Of a DNA stretch of 64,000 bases, positions 10,403-18,277 are shown piece after piece. How positions within the stretch are numbered: position 1 is the stretch's first letter; every line of letters starts with the position of its first letter. Below the pieces are notes generated by a model. That model made no database searches. It saw only the letters and a program-made list of their open reading frames with translations, and was not told where the DNA came from. The translations under genes and the position numbers were made by a program. The DNA is from Aeromonas sanarellii (lineage in GTDB: Bacteria > Pseudomonadota > Gammaproteobacteria > Enterobacterales > Aeromonadaceae): assembly GCF_000820085.1 (NCBI RefSeq), contig NZ_CDBN01000021.1, forward strand, positions 186,001-250,000, in the 5' to 3' direction.

Positions 10403-11089
10403 TCAGGTCAGCCAGTGGTAGAGGGCGAACAGCAGGGGGGCGATGGCCGCGGTCAGCACGCCGCACACCACCATGGCGAGCGACGAGAAGGCCCCTTGGG
10501 TGATCCCCTGCTCGGCGGAGGCGGCGGTGCCGATGGCGTGGGCACAGGCTCCCATGGCGAGCCCCTGGGCCTCGGGGTCGGTCACCCGCATCAGGCGGAG
10601 CAGGGGGTAGCCCACCAGGGCCCCCAGGATCCCCACCACCACCACCACGGCGGCGGCGATGGCGGGAATGCCGCCGAGGGACTGGCTGACACTCATGGCG
10701 AGCGGGGTGGTGATGGACTTGGTGGCGATGGAGGCGAGCAGCGCCGGATCCGCCCCCATCAGGTGGCCAATCCCTAGCGTGGTGCAGACCGAGATGAGCA
10801 CAGAGGTGAGGGTGCAGAGGAGGATGGGTTTGAGCTTGTCCCGGATCTGGCGCGCCTGCTGGTAGAGGGGCAGGGCCAGGGCCACCACGGCGGGCTCCAG
10901 CAGGGCGGTGAGGGGGGCGGCGCCGCCCTGATATTGCGTCAGCGGCAGATCGAGCCAGAGCAGCAGGCCGATGATGACGGCGGTGGGGATCAGCACCGGA
11001 TTGATGACGGGCCAGGGCAGGCGGCGGTAGAGGGCCCGGGTCATGAAATAGAGCGCCAGGGTCAGGGGAATGGCCAACCAGAAGATCAT
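10403..11089 (-). CDS. yohK: LrgB/YohK family inner membrane protein
   Basis: The 228-residue hydrophobic protein has about six membrane segments and belongs to the LrgB/CidB family, the partner of a holin-like LrgA/CidA protein. Family features include the SIATKSITTPLAMSVS loop and the MGACAHAIGTAASAEQ motif. Members are associated with murein hydrolase control in Gram-positives and with small-metabolite export; the role in this group is not proven. It follows yohJ by 58 bp, and cdd comes next, so yohJ-yohK-cdd order is kept as in E. coli. Confidence 0.9.
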   Translation of the reverse strand: MIFWLAIPLTLALYFMTRALYRRLPWPVINPVLIPTAVIIGLLLWLDLPLTQYQGGAAPLTALLEPAVVALALPLYQQARQIRDKLKPILLCTLTSVLISVCTTLGIGHLMGADPALLASIATKSITTPLAMSVSQSLGGIPAIAAAVVVVVGILGALVGYPLLRLMRVTDPEAQGLAMGACAHAIGTAASAEQGITQGAFSSLAMVVCGVLTAAIAPLLFALYHWLT

Positions 11090-11147
11090 GGCTGCATCCT
11101 TGTGATGACAGGGTGAGGTGACGTGAGCGGCAGGGCGAACCAGAGCA

Positions 11148-11507
11148 TCATGATCGGTTCATCCTCTGATAGAGGTGGCCGACGGCGGCCAGGATCAGCA
11201 CTATGCCGAGTACCACGCAGAGCATGATGAGGCCAAACGACTGGCGCAGGGGCTCGAGCCAGGCCACGAGACCGACCGCCACCGGCACGAACAGGACGCC
11301 CATGTGGCGCAGCAGCAGGCCGCCCCCCAGCTCGACCCAGGAGAAGCGGATGAGCTGCAAGGAGAGCAGCACGAACAGCAGCAGCATGCCGAGGATGCTG
11401 CCGGGGAAGGCGAAGGGCAGCAGGGCGGCCAGGGCCTTGCCGGCGAGGAGGCAGGCGATGATGACCAGAAAATCACGAAGGTAGAGCAGGGTGCGTCGGA
11501 GCAGCAC
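11148..11507 (-). CDS. yohJ: LrgA/CidA/YohJ family holin-like protein (GTG start)
   Basis: From the GTG at 11507 the 119-residue protein begins MLLRRTLLYLRDFLVIIACLL and has four hydrophobic segments, including FPGSILGMLLLFVLLSLQ and GLLLRHMGVLFVPVAVG, the two family motifs. A GAGG ribosome site lies five bases before the GTG. The open frame continues upstream to 11699, but that stretch (CIPCGSVDPVPC and so on) is not conserved and overlaps the opposite-strand galactosidase start. An ATG just upstream is in the wrong frame. It is probably cotranscribed with yohK. Confidence 0.87.
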   Translation of the reverse strand: MLLRRTLLYLRDFLVIIACLLAGKALAALLPFAFPGSILGMLLLFVLLSLQLIRFSWVELGGGLLLRHMGVLFVPVAVGLVAWLEPLRQSFGLIMLCVVLGIVLILAAVGHLYQRMNRS

Positions 11508-11638
11508 GGGGGCCTCATCTTGGCAACTGTGAGCGAGGTCGCAGTTTAACAGGCGCGGGGGGCATGGAACAGGGTCAACTGACCCGCAGGGGATACAATG
11601 GCCCCAGCATAGTCCCCAATCCACAAGCAGGAGATCCC

Positions 11639-13354
11639 ATGTCGTACCCCTCTCTTCTGGCCAGGCTGCGCCAGCTGCCCGCCGATCCCGCCCTGTCATC
11701 CCGGCTGTTGCAGACCCGCCAGTGGGAGGGCCCTCTGTGCCGGGTGAGGCTCGACAACACGGGCAGCACCGCGGAGTCGGTGCACCGGTGGCGGCTGTTC
11801 GAGGGGGATCTCGGCATCGATCCCGCCTCGGCCATCTACGGGGAGGGGTTCCAGATGCTGGCCCAGACCATGGGTAGCTGGCAGGCCCCCGAGCCGGTGG
11901 GGCGCTGCCCGGACGCCTCTGTCTACCGCATCACCGACGACGACGGCTATCACACCGTCCACAACCTGCTGCTGGTGGCGCAGGAAGGGGGCTGGCTGCT
12001 GCTGGCGTTCGCAAGCTGCCAACGCTTTGGCGGCGAGTTTCGCCTCTACCCGGACGGGTGCCTCGAAATAGTGATGAACGCCGAGGGGCGCGCCTTGCCC
12101 GCCGGGCAGCACTGGCAGAGCGAGGCGCTGATCTGCCTGGAGGGGCCGGACAGGGAGGCCCTGCTCGCGGCGTTGGCGGACTATATCGAGGCCGAACACG
12201 GGACTCTCGTCTGCGGGGTCAAGGCGCGCCCGAGCGGCTGGTGCTCCTGGTATCACTACTATGCCCAGGTGAGCGCGGACGACATTCGCGAGAACCTGGG
12301 GACACGGGCCAGCCGCTTTCCCGAGCTGCGTTACGTGCAGATCGACGACGGCTATCATGCTAGGATGGGGGACTGGCTCACCCCTTCCGCCAAGTTCGAG
12401 CAGGGGGTGGCCGCGCTAGCACAGGATATCCTCGCCGCCGGCTGCGAGCCCGCGCTTTGGGTCGCCCCTTTCATCGCCGAGCCCGGCTCCCGGGTGTTCC
12501 AGCAGCACCCGGAGTGGTTCGTGAAAGGGGAAGACGGCCTGCCGCTCCCCTCCGAGCGGGTCACCTACGGCGGCTGGCGCTGCACCCCCTGGTACGTGCT
12601 GGACGGCACCCATCCCGAGGTGCAGGCCCACCTGGAGCAGTTGTTCCACACCCTGCGCGAGCAGTGGGGCATCCACTATTTCAAGCTGGACGCGAACTTC
12701 TGGGGCGCCATTCACGGCGGCCGCTTCCACGACCCTGACGCCACCCGGGTGGAGGCCTATCGCCGTGGCATGGCCGCCATCCTGCGCGGCGCCGGGGAGG
12801 GGGCCTTCCTGCTCGGTTGCAATGCGCCACTGTGGCCCAGTCTCGGCCTGGTGCACGGCATGCGGGTGAGCGACGACGTGGAGCGCCAGGGAGCCCGTTT
12901 TCGCCAGATAGCGCGGGAAGCCTTCTGCCGCGCCTGGCAGAACGACCGGCTCTGGGCGCTGGATCCCGACTGTGTCTGCCTGCGGGATATCCCGGGCCAG
13001 CACGCCAGCCGCGCGGAGTACGACTTCCACCTGGCCGCCCTGGTGGCGAGCGGCGGCATGGTGCTCGCGGGAGACAGGCTGCAGGATCTGGACGACGCGC
13101 AGGGAGCGCACCTTGGTAAGCTGCTGGCCCTGTGCGAGGGGCGTGCCCCGGCGGCCCGCTTCGACGACATGGGCTTTGCGCGCGGGCGGGTGGCGCTGCC
13201 CGGGGGCGGCGAGCTGCTCTGCCTGTTCAACTGGGGTGAACAAGCCACACGGGTCGCGCTGCCGCCGGGGGGAGTGGATTTCTGGGATGATGCTCCCCAG
13301 GCAGAGGGGCTGGTGCTGCAGGGGGGCCAGGGGCGAGTGATCCGCTACGGCTGA
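11639..13354 (+). CDS. Alpha-galactosidase, glycoside hydrolase family 36-like
   Basis: The 571-residue protein of clan GH-D has WCSWYHYY at about residue 200, the AspAsp-containing YVQIDDGYH strand near 230, the probable nucleophile Asp in FKLDAN near 351 and the probable acid/base Asp in RVSDDVE near 411. This pattern is that of retaining alpha-galactosidases and related enzymes. No signal peptide is seen, so a cytoplasmic role is likely. At 571 residues it is shorter than classic GH36 enzymes (about 700), with a trimmed N-terminal beta domain. AGGAG lies six bases before the ATG. No sugar transporter or regulator is adjacent, so the natural substrate is open. Confidence 0.82.
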   Translation: MSYPSLLARLRQLPADPALSSRLLQTRQWEGPLCRVRLDNTGSTAESVHRWRLFEGDLGIDPASAIYGEGFQMLAQTMGSWQAPEPVGRCPDASVYRITDDDGYHTVHNLLLVAQEGGWLLLAFASCQRFGGEFRLYPDGCLEIVMNAEGRALPAGQHWQSEALICLEGPDREALLAALADYIEAEHGTLVCGVKARPSGWCSWYHYYAQVSADDIRENLGTRASRFPELRYVQIDDGYHARMGDWLTPSAKFEQGVAALAQDILAAGCEPALWVAPFIAEPGSRVFQQHPEWFVKGEDGLPLPSERVTYGGWRCTPWYVLDGTHPEVQAHLEQLFHTLREQWGIHYFKLDANFWGAIHGGRFHDPDATRVEAYRRGMAAILRGAGEGAFLLGCNAPLWPSLGLVHGMRVSDDVERQGARFRQIAREAFCRAWQNDRLWALDPDCVCLRDIPGQHASRAEYDFHLAALVASGGMVLAGDRLQDLDDAQGAHLGKLLALCEGRAPAARFDDMGFARGRVALPGGGELLCLFNWGEQATRVALPPGGVDFWDDAPQAEGLVLQGGQGRVIRYG

Positions 13355-13381
13355 TCCCGGTCAAGGGCCGGGACAGGCATG

Positions 13382-13407
13382 AAAAAGGCTCCCAAGGGAG
13401 CCTTTTT
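13382..13407. terminator. Bidirectional terminator after the GH36 gene
   Basis: A 12-bp perfect stem (AAAAAGGCTCCC / GGGAGCCTTTTT, loop AA) serves both the galactosidase gene and the convergent gene ending at 13428. Confidence 0.92.
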
Positions 13408-13427
13408 GCCGGAAGGGGCGCTGATCC

Positions 13428-13934
13428 CTAGAAGTGCCACTCCACGCCGATGGCGTAGTTGGCGGAGCCATAGCCCGGGATCTCGTTGCTGGAGGCGAGC
13501 GCCTTGACGGTCAGGCGGTTGCTGAGGGGAATGCCGAGCCCCATGCCGATGGCGATCTCGTCGCTCTGATCCCCCATCATGTCGACCCGCAGGGTGCGAT
13601 AGAGGGAGAGATCCTGGCTCATCTGGGCATAGATCTGCGACGACTTGTTGTAGAGCTGGCCGAACACCTCCATCTGGAAGCCGTTCTGCGGCGTGATGGC
13701 GAGGGGGATGCCGGCGAAGCGGTAGAGATCCGAGTGGTTGAAGTAGCTGTTGGTGATCTGGGGCGTGAAGTCGGTCTGCTGGTAGAGGGTATTGAAGTTG
13801 CGCTCGATCAGCCGATAGGTCTGCTCCGGCAGGCGCAGCAGGTAGTCCGGCACCTCGAAACGCACGCCGGCCAGGGCGGCCGAGGGCAGCAAGGCACAGG
13901 CGACGAGTGTCAAAGCAGGCAGAGCTGAACGCAT
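13428..13934 (-). CDS. Exported hypothetical protein, possible small outer-membrane barrel
   Basis: The 168-residue protein begins with a clear Sec signal (MRSALPALTLVACALLPSAALA, cleavage near residue 22). The mature part alternates polar and aromatic residues (RFEVPDYLLRL, FNTLYQQTDF, FGQLYNKSSQIYAQ) and ends in WHF. A terminal aromatic is usual for proteins assembled by the BAM complex. I do not recognise the family. The longer frame to 13970 would place charged residues before the signal, so MRS at 13934 was chosen, although its ribosome site is weak. It is convergent with the GH36 gene and downstream of sbcB. Confidence 0.7.
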   Translation of the reverse strand: MRSALPALTLVACALLPSAALAGVRFEVPDYLLRLPEQTYRLIERNFNTLYQQTDFTPQITNSYFNHSDLYRFAGIPLAITPQNGFQMEVFGQLYNKSSQIYAQMSQDLSLYRTLRVDMMGDQSDEIAIGMGLGIPLSNRLTVKALASSNEIPGYGSANYAIGVEWHF

Positions 13935-14082
13935 AAGACGAGAGATCCCCAACGGTCGAGAGCACGGCATCCATGCCGGTAGCGCATCGTAATTATCAAA
14001 CTATCAGGAGCTTGGGCCCCGTGCTCATTATGTCTCGCCCGCGGGGTCGGCACAGGGATTTAACTGTGAATCGGCTCACATC

Positions 14083-15510
14083 TCACAGATCTTCCAGATA
14101 GCGGTAGAGACTCTTTAGAATCGCAAAGTTCCGTTCGTTCCCCTGATTCTGTTCGGCCAGGGCTTCCAGGCGGGGCACATAGTCCGGCAGGCGGCGGCTG
14201 AAGTAGTCGCTGCAGTGCAGGCGCCAGCGCTTCTGCTCCGCCTCGCTGAGGGTGTGGGGCCAGTTGCGGGCGCGGTAGCGGAAAAGCATTTCCGGCAGCC
14301 GTGGATCCGTGAAGGCAAACTCCCGCTCCCCCAGCAGATCCGCCGGGGTGGCGCGCACCAGATCCATGGTGGATTTGTCGCCGTGGCCGAAGAAGCCGGC
14401 GTAGAGCTGGGTATCGGGATCCGCATCGCTCTGGCCTGCAAACTCCTGGTTGAACACCTCCACCAGTTTTTCCCGCACCTCGGGGTGGGCGCGCAGCAGA
14501 TCCAGGCTCTTGCGGCACTGTTCCCGATCGATGCCCAGCTCGTCGGCGCGCTCCGCCGTCAGGGTGGCGGCCGGGGCCAGCACCGGGCACTTGTTGATGT
14601 GTACCAGTTTCACCGGAATGGCCGCCAGCTCCCCCAAGTCCTCTTTCCTGGTGTAGAGGCGTTCCCTGATCTCCTCGCTGGTGAGCTCGATGAGGGGGGT
14701 GGGGTCGCGGGTCAGATCCACCATGATCACCGCGTTCTGGTTGCTCGGGTGCCAGGCGAGCGGCGACACCCAGCTCGCGCACCCCTGCCAGGGGGAGAAC
14801 ATGCCGGAGACGTGCACCAGGGGCTTCATGGTCACCACGTCGATGAGGGCCTTCACCTTGTTCTTGTTGCGCAGCTCAAAGAGATAGCCGAACAGCTTGG
14901 GCTGGGCCTTCTTCACCAGTTTGGCCATCTCTATGGTGGCCAGCACGTCGGAGAGCGCATCGTGGGCGTTGGCGTGGGTCACGCCGTTGGCCACCGTCAG
15001 TTTCTCCAGTCGGAAGCTCGGCTTGCCCTCCTCGTCAAAGGCCCACTCTATCCCTTCGGGGCGCAGGGCGTAGCAGGCCCGCAGCATGTCGAGGATGTCC
15101 CAGCGGGAGTTGCCGTTCTGCCAGGCGTAGGCATAGGGGTCGTAGAAGTTGCGATACAGGGTGTAGCGGGTCACCTCGTCATCGAAGCGGATGCTGTTGT
15201 AGCCGAGCACGCAGGTGCCCGGGGTGGCGAACTCCCCGTGGATCTGGCGGATGAAGTCTGCCTCGCACAATCCGTCCTTCATCGCCTTCTGCGGCGTGAT
15301 ACCGGTGATGAGGCAGGCTTCGGGGTCCGGCAGATAATCCGAGGGCGGCTTGCAATAGATGACCAGGGGCTCCCCGATGACGTTGAAATCGGCGTCGGTG
15401 CGAATGCCCGCGAACTGCGCCGGCCTGTCCTTCGCCGGGCTGATGCCGAAGGTCTCGTAGTCGTGGAAGTAGAAGGTGGGCCCGCTGGCCGGGTGCGCTG
15501 TGTTGCTCAT
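14083..15510 (-). CDS. sbcB: Exodeoxyribonuclease I
   Basis: ExoI degrades single-stranded DNA 3' to 5' and acts in mismatch repair and recombination. From the chosen start MSNTAHPASG it has 475 residues, as in E. coli. The DEDDh active site is visible: Asp and Glu in FHDYETFG, Asp in SIRFDDEVTR, and His/Asp in ANAHDALSD. The conserved RWDILDMLRACYALRPEGI and MKPLVHVSGMFSPWQG segments follow. An in-frame upstream start at 15588 would add 26 non-conserved residues; neither start has a good ribosome site, so the exact N-terminus is uncertain. Confidence 0.94.
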   Translation of the reverse strand: MSNTAHPASGPTFYFHDYETFGISPAKDRPAQFAGIRTDADFNVIGEPLVIYCKPPSDYLPDPEACLITGITPQKAMKDGLCEADFIRQIHGEFATPGTCVLGYNSIRFDDEVTRYTLYRNFYDPYAYAWQNGNSRWDILDMLRACYALRPEGIEWAFDEEGKPSFRLEKLTVANGVTHANAHDALSDVLATIEMAKLVKKAQPKLFGYLFELRNKNKVKALIDVVTMKPLVHVSGMFSPWQGCASWVSPLAWHPSNQNAVIMVDLTRDPTPLIELTSEEIRERLYTRKEDLGELAAIPVKLVHINKCPVLAPAATLTAERADELGIDREQCRKSLDLLRAHPEVREKLVEVFNQEFAGQSDADPDTQLYAGFFGHGDKSTMDLVRATPADLLGEREFAFTDPRLPEMLFRYRARNWPHTLSEAEQKRWRLHCSDYFSRRLPDYVPRLEALAEQNQGNERNFAILKSLYRYLEDL

Positions 15511-15720
15511 GTTGTTCGAGATGGGGTATCCGGTGACGGCGGCGTCAGGCGCCGGGGTGGGGGTGCCAGGCACCACAATGGTCAGCATGGTAAACCATAG
15601 CGCAGGCGGAGCGAAGCACGGGGCGTCTGCCTGGCGCTTTAATGGGCAACGGGGAGGCTATCTGGCGATAGCCCCCAGGCTCTGCGCTACCCGATGAGCG
15701 ATGGCTTGAGCGGCCCCGGT

Positions 15721-16431
15721 TCAGGGCAGGGGGAAGAGAGGGGTCAGGCTGCCCAGATCCAGCAGGGTGAAGTAGCCGCCCTCGTCGGGGTACCAGCCGC
15801 CGGTGTCGATGTAGTACACATTGCCAAGGCGTGCCGGGACGCTCACCGGGGTGTGGCCCACCACCAGGGCGACGAGATCCGCGACGCCGCTCTCGTCCAG
15901 CCGCTCGATGCGGCGCCTTGACCAGAGGCAGACGTTCTTGATGGCCCGAAGCCTCCCGCCGCTTACCCCGGCATCGAGTTGGTCCAGCAGGCCCTGCCAG
16001 GAGGAAAAAGGGCAATCGGCGTGGAGCAGCCCGACGGGCCCGGCCGGGGTCGCCACCTCAATGGCGATCGGCAGGGCACGATAGTGGATGGCGAACTGCG
16101 CCTGTTCGGCCGGGGTCAGGCGCTGAAACCAGGCGCCGCCGTTCTGGAGCCAGTTCTCCCGATCGCAGCTCTCGTAGCGGCAGACGTAGTCGTCGTGATT
16201 GCCGCAGACGGGGTGAAACCAGGGGCTTGCCAGCCAGTGGAGGACCTCGCCGCACTCGGGCCCGCGATCGGTCAGGTCCCCCACGGAGAAGAGGCGATCC
16301 CGGGCAGGATCGAACTCCACCTCCTGGAGCGCCAGCCGCAGCAGCGCGAAATGGCCGTGGATGTCGCCGACGGCGAGATCGCGCCCCTGCGGATTGGGCG
16401 CGAAGCGCCTGATGAGGGGCGAGGGTGTCAT
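15721..16431 (-). CDS. PPP-family metallophosphoesterase (PrpA/PrpB-like protein phosphatase)
   Basis: The 236-residue cytoplasmic protein has the full metal-site signature of the phosphoprotein phosphatase family: GDIHGH (22-27), GDLTDRGPE (about 51-59), GNHD (about 76-79), and later His in LLHADCP and GHTP. It resembles the lambda/PrpA/PrpB bacterial protein phosphatases that remove phosphate from Ser, Thr, Tyr or His. Targets are unknown. It lies between sbcB and a terminator, apparently as a single gene. Confidence 0.85.
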   Translation of the reverse strand: MTPSPLIRRFAPNPQGRDLAVGDIHGHFALLRLALQEVEFDPARDRLFSVGDLTDRGPECGEVLHWLASPWFHPVCGNHDDYVCRYESCDRENWLQNGGAWFQRLTPAEQAQFAIHYRALPIAIEVATPAGPVGLLHADCPFSSWQGLLDQLDAGVSGGRLRAIKNVCLWSRRRIERLDESGVADLVALVVGHTPVSVPARLGNVYYIDTGGWYPDEGGYFTLLDLGSLTPLFPLP

Positions 16432-16573
16432 GGCTTGCCTCCTTGCCTGAGTCGGTGCGCTGTCACGCTGGGTGTGCTATGCCCGGGCATGACCCATACA
16501 GGTGCAGCATGGCACGCTTGGTCGCGACCTTGAAGAGGCAAATGCATCGCCCCGTGGCGGCGCATCTCAGGGA

Positions 16574-16603
16574 TAAAAAATGCCAGTCAATGTCGACTGG
16601 CAT
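16574..16603 (-). terminator. Terminator after the amino-acid-binding protein gene
   Basis: Read on the minus strand, ATGCCAGTC / GACTGGCAT with a 6-base loop is followed by TTTTTT. It lies 27 bp after the stop of the binding-protein gene and separates it from the phosphatase gene. Confidence 0.88.
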
Positions 16604-16629
16604 GGTGTGATGGCGGTCCGACGTCGGGA

Positions 16630-17400
16630 TCAGAGCAGATCTTCGAGCTGGTACTTCTTGAGCAGGGTGTTGAAGGTGCCGTCGGCCTTGACGCTCTCGA
16701 TGGCGGCATCGAAGCGGGCCTTGAGCTTGTCATCGTTCTTGCGCAGGGCCACCGCCACCCCTTCCCCGAGGCTCTTGTCCTGGGTGCCGTTGAACTGGGG
16801 ACCGACGAAGGCGAACTGCTTGCCCATCTCCTTGTCGAGGAAGCCCACCTTCAACTGCACCATGTTGCCGAAGGTGTAGTCGGCGCGGCCGGACTGCAGA
16901 TCCAGCATGGGGGACTGGGCGTTGACGTAGCGCTTGATCTTGGCCACCTCGCCATAGCGGGCGGTGACGAAGTTGTCCTGGGGGGTGCCCTCCTGTACGG
17001 CGATCACCTTGCCCTTGAAGTGGGCCGGATCGTCGGCAAAGTCGGCGGCCTTGTCGCTGCGCCCCACGAAGCGGTTCTGCATCATGTAGTAGACCTGGCT
17101 GAAGTCCACCTTCTGGCGCCGCTCGTCCGTGATGTTCATGGAGGACATGATGGCGTCGTACTTGCGCACTTGCAGTCCCGGCAGCAGGGCATCCCAGGGC
17201 TGGTTGATCACCTCGCACTCGGTCTTCATGGCCGCGCACAGGGCATAGGCCAGATCGACCTCGAAGCCGCCGAGCTTGCCGTTGCTGTCGACCATCTCGA
17301 ACGGAGGGTAGGTGGCGTCGGTGGCGATCACCAGGGGTTTGGCGGCGGCCTGGCCCGCGGTGGCCAGGGCCATCAGCATCATTGCGGTGTTGAGTTTCAT
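16630..17400 (-). CDS. Periplasmic amino-acid-binding protein of an ABC transporter
   Basis: The 256-residue family-3 solute-binding protein has a signal peptide (MKLNTAMMLMALATAGQAAA). The mature domain starts KPLVIATDATYPPFEM, with GFEVDLAYALC, DAIMSSMNITDERRQKVDFS and the EGTPQDNF ligand loop. It resembles ArgT/HisJ/ArtJ proteins binding basic or polar amino acids; the exact ligand cannot be read. AGGGA precedes the ATG at 17400. No permease or ATPase lies nearby. It is 53 bp downstream of the nitrilase gene on the same strand, so it may be cotranscribed with that gene and the transaminase. Confidence 0.88.
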   Translation of the reverse strand: MKLNTAMMLMALATAGQAAAKPLVIATDATYPPFEMVDSNGKLGGFEVDLAYALCAAMKTECEVINQPWDALLPGLQVRKYDAIMSSMNITDERRQKVDFSQVYYMMQNRFVGRSDKAADFADDPAHFKGKVIAVQEGTPQDNFVTARYGEVAKIKRYVNAQSPMLDLQSGRADYTFGNMVQLKVGFLDKEMGKQFAFVGPQFNGTQDKSLGEGVAVALRKNDDKLKARFDAAIESVKADGTFNTLLKKYQLEDLL

Positions 17401-17453
17401 GGTCAGTCCCTTGAAGTGTGGTGTCATTCCTAGCGTGCTAAAGGGTGCCGGCC

Positions 17454-18269
17454 TCAAGGGCCGACGGCTATCTTGCGATGGGTGAGGGCCGGCAACTGGC
17501 TGCGCACCGTGCGCTGGGCAGCCAGATCCAGGGTGGCGATGGCAAGGCCCTGACCCTCCTCTACCTGGGCCAGTATCCGGCCCCAGGGGTCGATGATCAT
17601 GCTGTGGCCGAAGGTGCGCCGTCCACTTGGGTGTTCACCGCCCTGAGCAGACGCGAACACGAACGCCAGATTTTCAACCGCCCTGGCCCGCAGCAGCAGT
17701 TCCCAGTGCGCGAGCCCAGTGGTGTGGGTGAAGGCCGCGGGCAGGGCGATGAAATCGGGGGCCGGATCGAGTCGAAACAGCTCCGGGAAGCGCAGGTCGT
17801 AGCAGATCCCGACGCGCAGCACGCCCCAAGGCAGGGGATGGCTCACCACCTCCCGGCCCGGGCTCATGGTCGCGGCCTCGTCATACTGCTCCTGCCCGGT
17901 GCAAAAGCCAAACAGGTGCAGCTTGTCGTAGCGGCTCGCGAGCTGCCCTTGCGGGTCGATGAGCAGGCTGCTGTTGTGCATCTTGCCGGGCTCGTCGCTG
18001 GCGAGCGGCAATGTGCCCGCCAGCAGCCAGATCCCGAGCTCCCGGGCCAGCCCCTGGGCCCAGGCCAGCAGGGGATGATCGCTCACGGGGGCGGCCAGGA
18101 CCACCCGCGCCCGCTCATTTTCCGGCATCAGGTAGAAGTATTCGGGCAGCAGGGCCAGCTCGGCCCCCTCGGCCGCCGCCTGGCGCAGCAGCGCCTCGGC
18201 CTGGGTCAGGTTGTGGTCAAGGTCATCCCCGGAGACCATCTGGAGGACGGCAACGCGCAGTGAATCCAT
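17454..18269 (-). CDS. Carbon-nitrogen hydrolase (Nit family amidase)
   Basis: The 271-residue nitrilase-superfamily amidase shows a complete Glu-Lys-Cys triad: E43 in LLPEYF, K116 in RYDKLHLF and C156 in GICYDLRFPE. The C-terminal HSMIIDPWGRIL and LPALTHRKI segments resemble Nit1/Nit2. Nit1 hydrolyses deaminated glutathione and Nit2 (omega-amidase) hydrolyses alpha-ketoglutaramate. Both substrates are by-products of glutamine transaminases. The gene follows a transaminase gene by eight bases, supporting that role. Which substrate is preferred cannot be told. Start MDSLRV at 18269 was chosen over the seven-residue extension to 18290, which overlaps the preceding stop. Confidence 0.85.
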   Translation of the reverse strand: MDSLRVAVLQMVSGDDLDHNLTQAEALLRQAAAEGAELALLPEYFYLMPENERARVVLAAPVSDHPLLAWAQGLARELGIWLLAGTLPLASDEPGKMHNSSLLIDPQGQLASRYDKLHLFGFCTGQEQYDEAATMSPGREVVSHPLPWGVLRVGICYDLRFPELFRLDPAPDFIALPAAFTHTTGLAHWELLLRARAVENLAFVFASAQGGEHPSGRRTFGHSMIIDPWGRILAQVEEGQGLAIATLDLAAQRTVRSQLPALTHRKIAVGP

Positions 18270-18277
18270 GGTACCCC

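Noticed and set aside
11201-11518. Alternative ATG-started frame over yohJ
   Set aside because: The ATG is in another frame whose translation is Ser/Cys-rich with no membrane pattern. The real YohJ frame starts at the nearby GTG.
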